Of a stretch of 39,525 nt of DNA, positions 15,456-24,600 are shown piece by piece. Origin of the DNA: Gallionellaceae bacterium (lineage in GTDB: Bacteria; Pseudomonadota; Gammaproteobacteria; Burkholderiales; Thiobacillaceae); NCBI GenBank assembly GCA_028714875.1, contig JAQTLN010000030.1, positions 1 through 39,525 on the forward strand. Direction: 5' to 3'. The notes beneath the pieces were generated by a model. It saw only the letters and a list, made by a program, of their open reading frames with translations, searched no databases and was not told the origin of the DNA. Each line of letters starts with the position of its first letter. Positions within the stretch are counted from its first letter, which is position 1. A program made the translations under genes and the position numbers.

Positions 15456-15484
15456 GCAATGGCGCAAGCGGCCGTCGTTTCCGG

Positions 15485-16042
15485 CTAATACAGTCGCCCG
15501 CCGCGCGCCCGGTACAGGTCGAATACCTCGCGCGCTTCCTCACGCAGTACCCCATGCACCAGTTCGATGCCGCGCGCTTCGAGATAGCGGTGCGAAGCGG
15601 GGAACACCGGGCCTTCATCGAAGCCGGCCTGTTCGGCGTCCGCGCGCGTGGCGCCGCTCACCACCCGCTTGAGGCCACTCCAAAGGATCGCGCCCAGGCA
15701 CATGGCGCAGGGTTCGCAGGAGCTGACCAGTTCCAGTCGGGGCAGATCGGCCGCCCCCAGGTTGTGGCTGGCGAAATGCTTTTCCGCCAGCATGATGGCC
15801 AGCACCTCGGCATGTAACAGCGAGTTCTGTTCGGGCAACACACGGTTGACGCCCACCGCGACCACCCGCCCTTCGGCAAACACCGCCGCCGCGAAAGGCC
15901 CGCCACCATCCCGCTCGACATGCTCCCGGGCAAGCCCCAGGACCAGGTGCATGCGCGCACGATCATCGGCGTGCTCCGGCCAGGCGGCGACGTGACGAGC
16001 AACCCAATCGGGCAAGGAGAGGTCGAGGCGTATGGGGAGCAT
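15485..16042 (-). CDS. Nucleoside/guanine deaminase (CDA fold)
   Basis: This 185-residue zinc-dependent deaminase has the catalytic HAE motif (LLHAEVLAIM, near residue 77-86) and the zinc-binding CEPCAMC motif (SSCEPCAMCLGAILWSGL, near 108-125). The GGGPFAAAVFAEGRVVAVGV segment and the PEQNSLLHAE context are as in guanine/cytosine deaminase-like proteins rather than TadA, so purine salvage is the likelier role. The start at 16042 has no ribosome binding site. It lies 6 bases after the stop of a repeat-derived ORF (16049-16273) that overlaps the hslU stop, so translation may depend on ribosomes from hslU. Substrate choice is inferred. Confidence 0.88.
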   Translation of the reverse strand: MLPIRLDLSLPDWVARHVAAWPEHADDRARMHLVLGLAREHVERDGGGPFAAAVFAEGRVVAVGVNRVLPEQNSLLHAEVLAIMLAEKHFASHNLGAADLPRLELVSSCEPCAMCLGAILWSGLKRVVSGATRADAEQAGFDEGPVFPASHRYLEARGIELVHGVLREEAREVFDLYRARGGRLY

Positions 16043-16045
16043 GGC

Positions 16046-16206
16046 GCCCTACCCCCCGCTTGCCCAAAGGGGGGTTGGGATACCGAAGGGTAGGGGCTTT
16101 ATCAGAGATTTAGCGACGTTTACCTGAGCCACCGCCTCAGAAATCCCCCCTGCCCCCCCTTTGGTAAAGGGGGGAACCACTACTCCAACCGCATCACCAG
16201 TTAACG
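16046..16206 (-). repeat. Dispersed palindromic repeat E6, reverse orientation
   Basis: In reverse complement it begins TTAACTGGTGATGCGGTTGG, the same left extension as E8 (37591 on). The left arm follows with GGTTCCCCCCTTTACCAAAG. The right arm is diverged and contains CCCAACCCCCCTTTGGGC. It separates hslU from the deaminase gene. Confidence 0.85.
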
Positions 16207-16273
16207 GTCTTAGAGCCGTTGCAAAGGCGGAAATGGCCTTCGCACTCCCTTCCTTGCGCCCGTTACAACACAT
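16049..16273 (-). CDS. Repeat-derived bridge ORF between hslU and the deaminase
   Basis: A 74-codon frame starts at an ATG inside the end of hslU (11-base overlap), runs through repeat E6 ([24 protein letters not shown]) and stops 6 bases before the deaminase ATG. The first 25 codons are outside the repeat core. There is no recognisable domain. It follows the same layout as the bridge ORFs at 7660-7860 and 9038-9256. Confidence 0.35.
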   Translation of the reverse strand: MCCNGRKEGSAKAISAFATALRPLTGDAVGVVVPPFTKGGAGGISEAVAQVNVAKSLIKPLPFGIPTPLWASGG

Positions 16274-17588
16274 ATCTCGCCAGGTCTTCGCTCGCCGCCA
16301 GTTCCTTCAAACGGGCATCGACATAGTCGGCGTCGATGTTGAGCGTCTCGCCGCCGCGCCGGTCGGCGTCGAAGGAGAGGTCATCGAGCAGGCGCTCCAT
16401 CACCGTGTAAAGCCGGCGCGCGCCGATGTTTTCAGTGCGTTCGTTGACGCTCCAGGCGATCTCGGCGAGGCGGCGGATGGCCTCGGGGGTGAATTCCAGT
16501 TTCACGCCCTCGGTTTCCATCAGCGCCTGATATTGCCGCGTGAGGCAGGCATCGGTGCTGGTGAGGATGCGTTCGAAGTCGGCGACGGTCAGGCTTTGCA
16601 GTTCCACCCGAATCGGGAAACGCCCCTGCAATTCCGGAATGAGGTCGGACGGCTTGGAGAGATGGAAAGCGCCACTGGCGATGAACAGGATGTGGTCGGT
16701 CTTGATCATGCCGATCTTGGTGGAGACGGTGGCGCCTTCCACCAACGGCAGCAGGTCGCGCTGCACGCCTTGCCGAGAAACATCGGCGCCCTGGCTCTCG
16801 CGGCCGGCGATCTTGTCCACTTCATCGAGGAAGACGATGCCGTTGGATTCGACGTTGTGCAGCGCCGCGAGCTTCAGTTCCTCTTCGTTGACCAGCTTGC
16901 CGGCCTCCTCGTCGGTGAGCAATTTCATCGCTTCGGCGATCTTCAGCTTCTTCTTCTGGGTGCGGCGATTGCCCAGGTTCTGAAACATGCCCTGGAGCTG
17001 GTTGGTGAGTTCTTCCATGCCGGGCGGCGCGAAGATTTCCATCTGCGAGGAGGAGGCGGCCAGATCGAGTTCGATTTCCTTATCGGCCAGTTGCCCCTCG
17101 CGCAGCATCTTGCGGAATTTCTGCCGGGTGGCCGATTCTTCCTTGTTCGCCCCTTCCTCCCAGGCGTCGCGCGCGCCCGGCAGCAGGGCGTCTAGGATGC
17201 GTTCCTCGGCGCCCTCCTCCGCGCGCATCGCCACCTTGCGGGTGGCCTCTTCACGCGCCTGCTTGATGGCGATCTCGGCCAGGTCGCGAATGATGCTGTC
17301 GACATCCTTGCCGACATAGCCCACCTCGGTGAACTTGGTGGCTTCCACCTTGATGAACGGCGCCCCGGACAGCCGCGCCAGGCGTCGCGCAATTTCGGTC
17401 TTGCCGACCCCGGTGGGGCCGATCATGAGAATATTCTTGGGCGTGATTTCCTGGCGCAGTTCGCCTTCCACCTGCATGCGCCGCCAGCGATTACGCAGGG
17501 CGATGGCACAGGCGCGCTTGGCCGAATTCTGACCGACGATGTTCTTGTCGAGTTCGTGAACGATTTCCTGGGGGGTCATCTGGGTCAT
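16263..17588 (-). CDS. hslU: ATP-dependent protease ATPase subunit HslU
   Basis: This 441-residue AAA+ unfoldase normally feeds substrates to the HslV peptidase. Landmarks: [16 protein letters not shown] at the N-terminus, Walker A GPTGVGKT near residues 57-64, the pore loop GYVGKD near 90, Walker [11 protein letters not shown] near 250, and sensor-type motifs [20 protein letters not shown]. The C-terminus ends DLARYVL, close to the usual hydrophobic tail that docks into HslV. The length equals the family norm. I chose the ATG at 17588 (MTQMTPQ); ATGs at 17579 and 17633 are alternatives. No hslV gene lies upstream, where it is usually found; a divergent DUF4426 gene is there instead. Confidence 0.96.
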   Translation of the reverse strand: MTQMTPQEIVHELDKNIVGQNSAKRACAIALRNRWRRMQVEGELRQEITPKNILMIGPTGVGKTEIARRLARLSGAPFIKVEATKFTEVGYVGKDVDSIIRDLAEIAIKQAREEATRKVAMRAEEGAEERILDALLPGARDAWEEGANKEESATRQKFRKMLREGQLADKEIELDLAASSSQMEIFAPPGMEELTNQLQGMFQNLGNRRTQKKKLKIAEAMKLLTDEEAGKLVNEEELKLAALHNVESNGIVFLDEVDKIAGRESQGADVSRQGVQRDLLPLVEGATVSTKIGMIKTDHILFIASGAFHLSKPSDLIPELQGRFPIRVELQSLTVADFERILTSTDACLTRQYQALMETEGVKLEFTPEAIRRLAEIAWSVNERTENIGARRLYTVMERLLDDLSFDADRRGGETLNIDADYVDARLKELAASEDLARYVL

Positions 17589-17746
17589 GGTGGTTCGAGG
17601 CAAAAAAAGACGGAGCAGTTTATCTCGAAACATCGGGCTCTCTCGTCGGCAGGATTACCCTCGCGCGGCCCTGCTGACGAAGCCCAGCCAGCAGCCCACT
17701 TGGGCGCTATAGTGGCAGCCGAGACGCAAACATCGAGGAGATATTC

Positions 17747-18196
17747 ATGACCACCCACCGCGCGCTACTGCTGCTCGCCTTTCTGCTTGTCCCCCAGGCC
17801 CAGGCCAACGACCGCTACTCGACCAGGGATATCGAGTTGTTCAGCGTCGCCGTGCCCACCACGGAACTCACCGCCGAGGCCGCGAAGAACTACAACGTGG
17901 AACGCAGCCCGACACGGGGCCTGCTGACCGTGACTCTGGTGAAAAAAGACAAATCCGGCGCCAGTGAAACTCTACCCGGCCAGGTTTATGCCGGCGCCAT
18001 CAACCTGCGCAACAACCTGTCCAACATCCCCATCCGCGAAGTCCGCGACGGCAATTCGGTCTACTACCTGGGCGAATTCCAGGTCTCCACGCCGGACACC
18101 CTGCGCTTCCTGGTCAATGCCAACGTGATGGGAAAGGTGATGAAAAGCGAATTCGCGCGTGACTTCCACGGTGCGCAAACCGCCTCAACGCATTAA
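17747..18196 (+). CDS. DUF4426 family exported protein
   Basis: This 149-residue protein has a Sec signal (HRALLLLAFLLVPQAQA) and a DUF4426-like domain (FSVAVPTTELTAEAAKNYNV, LPGQVYAGAINLRNNLSNIP, YYLGEFQVSTPDTLRFLVNA). Function is unknown. The start has a strong ribosome binding site (GAGGAG, 7 bases upstream). It is divergent from hslU, and its last 12 bases overlap the convergent membrane-protein gene. Confidence 0.82.
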   Translation: MTTHRALLLLAFLLVPQAQANDRYSTRDIELFSVAVPTTELTAEAAKNYNVERSPTRGLLTVTLVKKDKSGASETLPGQVYAGAINLRNNLSNIPIREVRDGNSVYYLGEFQVSTPDTLRFLVNANVMGKVMKSEFARDFHGAQTASTH

Positions 18197-18847
18197 CTGA
18201 ACCAAGCCCCAGATACCCATCGAGGCCACCCCCAGGCCGGCAACCCGTTTCACCCAGACTCGGCGCACCCACTCCCGCAACGAATCCGCCGCCCAGCCCA
18301 TGAGCAGCAGATTGGGCAGGGTGCCGAGCCCGAACAGCAACAGCAAGGTGGCGCCCTGTCCCGCCCCGCCGGAAGCCAGGGCGGATACCAGCACGCTATA
18401 GACCAGCCCACACGGCAACCAGCCCCACAAAGCCCCGGCCGCCAGGGCCTGGGGCAGGGAGCGGATCGGCATCACCCGCGCCAGCAGCGGCTGAACCCGC
18501 CGCCACACCACCCCGCCCACCCGCTCCAGAACCAGCACGCTCTGATTCAGGCCGGCGAGATACAGCCCGAGCAGAATCAGCACCACCTGCGCCAGGAAAT
18601 AGAGCCCCTGCTGCGCGGGATACAAGGTATCGGAGAGGAAAGCCGCCGACCCGATCAACCCCGCCAACGCCCCCGCCGCCGAATAACTGGCGATGCGCCC
18701 GGCGCTATAGGCCAGATGGAACGTGAACGGCTGCTTCCCCCCCGGCTGCAAGGAAATCGCCGCGACGATGCCGCCGCACATGCCCACGCAATGCGCGCCG
18801 CCAAGCAGACCGGTGAGGAAGACGGCTAGGAAGGAAATTTCAGGCAT
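18185..18847 (-). CDS. DsbD_2/TauE-SafE-like membrane protein
   Basis: This 220-residue polytopic membrane protein starts FLAVFLTGLLGGAHCVGMCG. It has the paired motifs GGAHCVGMCGG (helix 1) and WGWLPCGLVYSVL (near residue 140), typical of the sulfite exporter TauE/SafE or DsbD_2-like group often found with cbb3 oxidase and metal-handling genes. The conserved Cys residues suggest thiol or metal transfer. It lies downstream of a dihaem cytochrome in the same direction, 95 bases apart, so a role in cytochrome or copper maturation is plausible but not shown. Confidence 0.85.
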   Translation of the reverse strand: MPEISFLAVFLTGLLGGAHCVGMCGGIVAAISLQPGGKQPFTFHLAYSAGRIASYSAAGALAGLIGSAAFLSDTLYPAQQGLYFLAQVVLILLGLYLAGLNQSVLVLERVGGVVWRRVQPLLARVMPIRSLPQALAAGALWGWLPCGLVYSVLVSALASGGAGQGATLLLLFGLGTLPNLLLMGWAADSLREWVRRVWVKRVAGLGVASMGIWGLVQLMR

Positions 18848-18892
18848 AAGAAAAGATCAAGAGCGAGTCGCCATGTGGCGCCGACATCTTGC

Positions 18893-18917
18893 AACAGCCG
18901 GCTGGAAGCCGGCACTA
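18893..18917. repeat. Small GCCGGC palindrome
   Basis: GCCGGC-TGGAA-GCCGGC at 18897-18913 is the same family as 21473-21489 and the compound copy at 4744-4797. It lies between the dihaem cytochrome stop and the membrane protein start. Confidence 0.6.
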
Positions 18918-18942
18918 CAGGCGTGGTCGCGGGCCGATTTGA

Positions 18943-19473
18943 TCACTCGCACAACATCCCCCCCGTCACCCATTCCCGCGCCTGTTTCGCGAACTCGGGG
19001 GAACCGCCGGGGACGGCGGGGAAGCGGCCGCCGGGGGTCATGCCGTTGTCCAGCGCCCAGTGGACGCGAACGTCGCCCAGCAGGTGCGCGAGCATGTTCG
19101 TGGCCGGGTCGTCGCCGGCCAGGTTGCGCTTGATCAGCATGCAGGTGTCGCGCGCGCTGAGGTCGGTCCAGTCCATTCTTTCCGGCGGGGCGATCCACTC
19201 GCCGCGTCGCAGGCCGGTGATGTTGCCGCTGTGGCAGCGGTCACAGAGGAAGCGGGCGCTATGCGAGTTGTAGGCGCGGCCCTGGTGCCGGGCGCTGTTG
19301 AACTGGTGGCATTGCAGGCAGCGTGGGTGGTGAAACTTCTGGTTGAGCGCGTCACCGAATTTCACCGGGGGGGTGGATACATCGCTCGGCACATCGGCGG
19401 CCGGCGCGGTGGTCGCCTCGGTGGTCAATACGGCGCCGACAGCCAGGAGCAGCGCGAGGAGCAGCGTTCTCAT
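18943..19473 (-). CDS. Dihaem c-type cytochrome
   Basis: This 176-residue exported protein has a signal peptide (LLLALLLAVGAVLTTEATTA) and two CxxCH sites: CLQCH near residue 53 and CDRCH near 77. The rest has a conserved-looking helix (PATNMLAHLLGDVRVHWALD) and ends GMLCE. It is coupled to the membrane protein upstream by an ATGA overlap at 19470-19473, which fixes the start. It probably transfers electrons in the periplasm. I do not recognise a named family. Confidence 0.82.
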   Translation of the reverse strand: MRTLLLALLLAVGAVLTTEATTAPAADVPSDVSTPPVKFGDALNQKFHHPRCLQCHQFNSARHQGRAYNSHSARFLCDRCHSGNITGLRRGEWIAPPERMDWTDLSARDTCMLIKRNLAGDDPATNMLAHLLGDVRVHWALDNGMTPGGRFPAVPGGSPEFAKQAREWVTGGMLCE

Positions 19474-20234
19474 GGCGTCGCGCCGTTCTCCATCACCGGC
19501 TCTTCGATGGGCGTGAAGATCATCCGGTAGGCGACATAGGTGGAGATCAAGGTTACCGGCAGGAACACCAGCATGCCCAGGCCGAAGGGAATCACCAGGG
19601 CCACCATGCCGAGCATTCCCAGGACCAAACTGTAATAGAGAATCGGGCGCCAGCTCACCCAGCAGGCCCACAGACTCCACCAGAGCGCGCGCCCGGCGGG
19701 AAAAGCATCGAACAGGGCCAGGCCGGGGGAAAACCAGGTGGCCATGAGCAGCGGCGCGAACAGGGCCGAGGCCAGCATCATGGCGGGCAGAGCGGCCGCG
19801 ACAAGGCGTTCCAATTCGGCCGGCGGCAGCGCGGCGGGGTCTTGAGCCAGCCGCATCACCTCGCGCAGATCGCTGCCGGTCAGCAGGTTGACCAGCGCGA
19901 AGACCAGCAATGAGCCGACCATGTAAGCCACACCGATGCGCAGCAACGTATCGCGGCCGCTCTGGCCGCCGGCGGCGAGATGGATGAAGGTGACCGGTTC
20001 ACCAGCGAGAGCGGCGCGACTGGCGGAGAAGTAGCCCGCCACCAGGAAGGGGGAGAGCAGTTCGATGGCGAAATGGCCGACCCAGGGGATCATGCTCACG
20101 CCGATGATCACCATGAAGGCCAGGGCAGTCATGCCCATCCAGGGAACCGGCGCCAGCTTGAACAGCCGCCAGCCTTCCTTGATCCAGAGCAGGCCGGCGG
20201 ATGCGGGAGGACGCGAAATGGTGAGCGAATTCAT
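19470..20234 (-). CDS. BPSS1780-like polytopic membrane protein
   Basis: This 254-residue membrane protein has about six hydrophobic segments (WMGMTALAFMVIIGVSMIPW, LLRIGVAYMVGSLLVFALVN, YYSLVLGMLGMVALVIPFGL, LVFLPVTLISTYVAYRMIF). The N-terminus has GLLWIKEGWRLFKLAPVPW, the hallmark of the family annotated as BPSS1780 in Burkholderia relatives. Function is unknown. It is coupled to the dihaem cytochrome by ATGA. The start at 20234 (MNSLTISR) is preferred over longer versions that run into the DUF2782 gene in another frame. Confidence 0.82.
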   Translation of the reverse strand: MNSLTISRPPASAGLLWIKEGWRLFKLAPVPWMGMTALAFMVIIGVSMIPWVGHFAIELLSPFLVAGYFSASRAALAGEPVTFIHLAAGGQSGRDTLLRIGVAYMVGSLLVFALVNLLTGSDLREVMRLAQDPAALPPAELERLVAAALPAMMLASALFAPLLMATWFSPGLALFDAFPAGRALWWSLWACWVSWRPILYYSLVLGMLGMVALVIPFGLGMLVFLPVTLISTYVAYRMIFTPIEEPVMENGATP

Positions 20235-20253
20235 GGGTTCCAGGAAATGCAAA

Positions 20254-20272
20254 CGCCGCCGGTAAGGCGGCG
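20254..20272 (-). terminator. GC-rich hairpin after the DUF2782 gene, weak terminator
   Basis: CGCCGCC-ggtaa-GGCGGCG lies 20-40 bases after the DUF2782 stop, with GTTTGCATTT following on the minus strand. The T tract is poor, so termination may be partial. Confidence 0.4.
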
Positions 20273-20292
20273 TGTGGGAAGGGAAAGCGCGT

Positions 20293-20616
20293 TCAGAACT
20301 CCGAAATGACCCACATGGGCACCTGGAAGTTCGGGGAGAGATCATCGTAGCGGCGCATCGCGCCATCTCCGCGCTGATCGACCAGATAGTAAGCGTGCCC
20401 ATGCGGCGGCGTGACCCGGATCATGTACAGCCGGCCCTTGATGCGGAACTCCTCCACCCGGTCGCCGCCGCGCTGGATGATGGTGATCCGCGGCTCCAGC
20501 GACGGATCGACCATGCCGGGTGGCGGCGGGATGTCGGGCAACGGCTCCAGACGAGGTTGCGCGGCATAAACCGGAAGAGCTAGCAGGGCGGCGAGCAGGA
20601 AAGCGTAGTTGCGCAT
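20293..20616 (-). CDS. DUF2782 family exported protein
   Basis: This 107-residue protein has a Sec signal (YAFLLAALLALPVYAAQ) and the DUF2782 pattern: PDIPPPPGMVDPSLEPRITI, then VEEFRIKGRLYMIRVTPPHG and HAYYLVDQRGDG. Function is unknown. In Pseudomonas and many relatives this gene lies next to polA; here polA is about 13.7 kb away with the surface-protein pair in between. A hairpin (GTCAGG/CCTGAC, 20644-20668) lies just upstream of the start. Confidence 0.87.
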   Translation of the reverse strand: MRNYAFLLAALLALPVYAAQPRLEPLPDIPPPPGMVDPSLEPRITIIQRGGDRVEEFRIKGRLYMIRVTPPHGHAYYLVDQRGDGAMRRYDDLSPNFQVPMWVISEF

Positions 20617-20706
20617 GATGTCGTCTCGTTGGCTGTGTTGTAGGTCAGGTTGCCGGAGGCCGCCTGACGCCTGGTATACCTGTTTTGGATTTTAGCCCGT
20701 GCCCGC

Positions 20707-21435
20707 TTACAGATTGAACAGAATCTCCCGTTCCTGCGGCGAGGGCTCGAAGCCGCGGGTTTCGTAATAGCTGAAGATGGCGGCGACCACCTGGTCGGGT
20801 TCGTCGATCACCTGGATCAGATCCATGTCGCCCGGTTCGATCATGCCTTCGTTCACGAGCCGCTCCCGGAACCACTCAACCAGGCCACCCCAGAACTTCG
20901 ACTCCACCAGGATGATGGGAATGCGCGGCGTCTTGCCGGTCTGCACCAGGGTGAGCGCCTCCATGAGTTCGTCCAGAGTGCCAAAACCGCCGGGCATGAC
21001 CACGTAGGCGCTGGCAAACTTCACGAACATGACCTTGCGCGCGAAGAAGTGCCGGAAGGTCTGGCTGATGTCCTGGAACGGGTTGCTGCGCTGTTCGTGC
21101 GGCAACTGGATGTTGAGGCCGACGCTGGGCGAGTGGCCGAAGAAAGCGCCTTTGTTGGCCGCTTCCATCACCCCTGGCCCGCCCCCGGAAATCACCGCGA
21201 AGCCGGCATCCGACAGCTTGCGGGCAATGGTTTCGGTGAGCATGTAATAGGCTGAATCCGGCGAAATCCGCGCGCTGCCGAAGATGGACACCGCCGGCCG
21301 GATCGGCGCCAGACGCTCGGTGGCCTCGACGAACTCGGCCATGATCTCGAACACGCGCCAGGATTCCCGCGCCGAGAGATTGGCCTCCTGGCTACCGCCG
21401 GGGTCGACCATCGAGGGAATTTTCGGTTTGATCAT
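20707..21435 (-). CDS. LOG-family protein (TIGR00730), nucleotide phosphoribohydrolase-like
   Basis: This 242-residue Rossmann-fold protein has the family signature PGGFGTLDELMEALTLVQTG near residues 155-175 and the nucleotide-binding GGGPGVMEAANKGAF segment near 95-109. These enzymes hydrolyse nucleoside 5'-monophosphates such as cytokinin ribotides; bacterial copies often have broader roles. The ATG at 21435 (MIKPKIP) is preferred. The frame continues upstream through a small GCCGGC repeat (21473-21489), which is unlikely to be coding. Confidence 0.92.
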   Translation of the reverse strand: MIKPKIPSMVDPGGSQEANLSARESWRVFEIMAEFVEATERLAPIRPAVSIFGSARISPDSAYYMLTETIARKLSDAGFAVISGGGPGVMEAANKGAFFGHSPSVGLNIQLPHEQRSNPFQDISQTFRHFFARKVMFVKFASAYVVMPGGFGTLDELMEALTLVQTGKTPRIPIILVESKFWGGLVEWFRERLVNEGMIEPGDMDLIQVIDEPDQVVAAIFSYYETRGFEPSPQEREILFNL

Positions 21436-21468
21436 GGACTGCGCCGCCTGGGGAATATGGCGCGATTG

Positions 21469-21491
21469 TAGCGCCGGCATCTCGCCGGCTA
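21469..21491. repeat. Small GCCGGC palindrome upstream of the LOG gene
   Basis: GCCGGC-ATCTC-GCCGGC flanked by TAGC and TAA. It belongs to the family seen at 18897-18913 and 4744-4797. Confidence 0.6.
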
Positions 21492-21535
21492 ACCACGTTC
21501 TGGGTTGCTTCGGCACCAGGGATAACCCAGACACC

Positions 21536-21637
21536 TTCCCCCTTTTTCAAAGGGGGAGTGAGGGGGATTTAGCAACGGTCGCGGTCGTGCAAGCCACAAA
21601 CAAATCCCCCCCTGCCCCCCTTTGAAAAAGGGGGGAG
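21536..21637 (-). repeat. Dispersed palindromic repeat E7, reverse orientation
   Basis: The arms are CCCCCTTTTTCAAAGGGGG with AGTGAGGGGGATTTAGC, and AAATCCCCCCCTGCCCC with CCTTTGAAAAAGGGGGGAG. The copy is inverted relative to E1-E5. It lies between the stop of the OmpA-like gene (21648) and the LOG gene. Confidence 0.85.
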
Positions 21638-21647
21638 AAAAGCGCCG

Positions 21648-24600
21648 TCACATCTTGCCGATCAAATTGATGAACCAACCGCGCGAGCGGTAGGAGACAT
21701 CGGTCAGGTCGTCCGAGAAACGGGTGAAGTTGTAGCCACCACCCAGTTTCACGTGTTTGTTCAGGTGCTTGTACACCCCGACCAGCGCGCCGGCCTGGCT
21801 GTCGCTCGCGGCGGCCACATCGAGCATGCGCAGTTCGGTGAGGATGTCCCACTCATGCACCCAATGCCAATCGGCTCTCAGAATGCCCAGCCAGGCGGTG
21901 GAGGAATACCAGTCGCCGCCCACCTTGCTGTCCTTCAACTCGCCCCGGCGCACGCCCAGCTTGCCGCCGACCGAGACCCAGGGACGCAGGTCGTAGATGG
22001 TGTCGACGGCGAGCACATGGCTCTTCTGGGCGAAGTCCGCCGCCAGGCTGTTGGACAACTGCCCCGGCGACGGCAGGTTGTAGAGATAGGTGTACTTGAA
22101 CAAGGTATTCCAGCGGTCGTTCTTGACCGGCCGCCAGGCGTAGCCGGTAACCAGTTCCAGATACTCGCCATCCTGAAAGGCGCCGCCGCTGCTGCTGGAG
22201 GTGGAAAAGTTGAGGCGTCCGAGGAAGCGCCAGTTCGGGTCGATCTGATAACCCAGGGTGTTCTTCATCAGCCAGGTTTCGCGGGTGCCGCTGACGCCAG
22301 CGGTGGTGGAACTGTCCTCGTGGCGGTATTCCAGCGCCCCGGCATAGCGGGTGGCGTCCTTGCGGTAACCGACCGTGAAGCCCACCGCCTGGCGATCCAT
22401 GTCGCCCGCCGCCGGGTCGGACAGCTTGCCGGACTCCAGTTTGAGGCCGTAACTCCAGCGCTCGTTGGGTGACAGGTCAAGGCCGAAGGCGTGGATCAGG
22501 CCGGAGGGGCCGTCGCCGTGCTGGTAACGCTCCTCGGCGTTGAGGCTGAGCGCATCGGAGTAGCGCGTTTTGCCGCCGGTCGTGAGTAGACCGGCGCGGC
22601 CACGGAAGCCGTCGTCGGTGCGATCCGGGGTCAGCGTGTAGTTGGTATACAAGCTGGAACGGTCATCCACCTGCCAGTCGCCGGAGACGCGCGCGCCGAA
22701 GCCGCCATCGCCATCGGACACCTCGCCGCCCAGCTTGAAGCGGTCGTTGACACGCCGTTCGCCACCGAGCCCGAAGCGGTCGTTGCCGTGGCGGGTACCG
22801 CTCTTGTCCAGGGTGCCCTGGCCGAAACCATAGGCGCTCCAGCCGGCTTTCTTGTCGGCATCCGGCGTGTAATCCATGCGCACCACCGCATCGGTGCGGT
22901 TGCCCGATTGCGACAGGATCGGGCTGGCATTGGCGGTGCGGGTATTGATGTCGTCCGCGCGCACCCCCACCCCGGCCTTCCAGTTGGGGTTGAGGGTGTG
23001 GCTGACATTCACCTCGGCCGCCTTCCTGGTCTGGCTGGTGGCATCCTTTTCGTCGGCTTTCAACTTGAGTTCGGTGGTGTCCGTCGCCTGCCAGGTGACA
23101 CTACCGCCCTGCTGGGTGATGGCTTCGCCGCCGCTGCTGATCTGGCCGGGGCCGGAGAAACCAGCCGCGCGATCCTGCCAGTAGAAAGTGGCCTTGCCCT
23201 TGGCGCCGTCTTTAACCTCGGCGAAATCGACGCCGGCTTCCACGCGCTGCGCGTCGGCCTTGCCGCCGGTGGAATTCAGAGGTTTGAAGCCGAAACCGCC
23301 ATCCTGCGAGGTCTGCGCGCCGGAACCGGCGCCGTCGGAACGCGCGCCCTCCACTTTCACATAGGTGCCGGGTTTGTAACGCAGCGTGGCATCAACCCCC
23401 TTGAGATTCTGGCGCGGGCCGTCCTGACGATAGCCGGAAGTCCCCACTTGCAGGTGATCGTTCACCCAGGCGCTGGCGCGGCCACCGACCACCATGCTGC
23501 TCACCGAGGTCACGCCAGGGGCGTATTCGTAGGTGGCGATCAGGTAGACCGGGTGACCGGAAAGGTCGCCGGACTGCACCAGGGTGCTCGCGCCCGCCGT
23601 GGAAGCCAGTGCCTCGCGCAGGGTGATGCGGCCCTGGAGCGCGTTCACCTCGTAGTCCTGCACCGCGACCAGTTGTTGGGTCTTCAGTACCAGGCCGCTG
23701 TCCTTGTCGCGAATCTCCACCCACACCCGCTCCGAACCCGGGGTGATGTCCATGTTGTGCAGGTAATAGAGCGAACCACCGGTGCCGCGGAATTCCTCGC
23801 GCGATTGCAGGGTGCCGGGGTCGGCGGCGAACACTTCCAGGCTGCCGCGCTTCTCGCCGTACTTCGTGGCCGAATCGGACACCAGCTTGGCGCGCGCGCC
23901 GTACAGCGCGCGGCTGTAGTTGGCGAATTCCGTGCCGGTGAGGCTGGTCTTGAAACTGCCCCACATGACTTGCGAATCGCCGCGCGCCAGGCGCACGAAG
24001 AATTTGCCCTGGGTGGGCGCGTCGTCGATGGCCGTGGAATCGTCGCCATAGACCGGGTAGTACTTGTCCGGGTCGAGGCTGCGCAACAGGTAACGCGGGT
24101 CTTTCTCGGCGAAGTTGGAGAACAGGCTCTTCAGCGGCTGTTCACGGGTGTCGGCGCTAGCGGTCAGCAGCCACTCGCCCTTCACCTTGCCCTTCAGGTA
24201 GAAGGCCAGGCGGCCATCGACATACATCTTGTTGTCGAAATGGTCGGTGGTGTCCGCCGTCACCAACTTGGCCGGGCCGCTGGTGGAATTGCGCCCCAGG
24301 GTGAGGTCGGCGATGCCGAGATAGAACCAGTCATCGGCGGCGATGGACAGGTTCCGGGAATAACGCGCGCTCCGGCCATCGGCTTTCTTCACCTCGACTT
24401 CCACCACATGCGGCCCGGCGGGCAATATCTGGCGCGCGGCGAAATCGCCCTTGGCGTCCACCGGCACCGGCTGGCCGAGGAAATACACCGCCTCGCCCGG
24501 CTGGATGCCGCCGCCATTGGCGGTGACCGCGCCGCCGTGGGTCTGGATGTTGTGGATGGCGAGGCTGTTCTCGCCGTAGCCGGCCAGGAGTTCGCGCTCG

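Larger units (their letters stand above)
15112..15484. other. Intergenic region between the cytochrome and deaminase genes
   Basis: This 373-base stretch holds the cytochrome promoter region on the minus strand, including the palindrome at 15183-15199. It also holds a REP-like sequence at 15433-15455. A 41-codon plus-strand frame from 15363 ends at the deaminase stop region and runs through the REP; it has no ribosome binding site or recognisable product. The middle (15210-15330) has no feature I can support. Confidence 0.6.
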
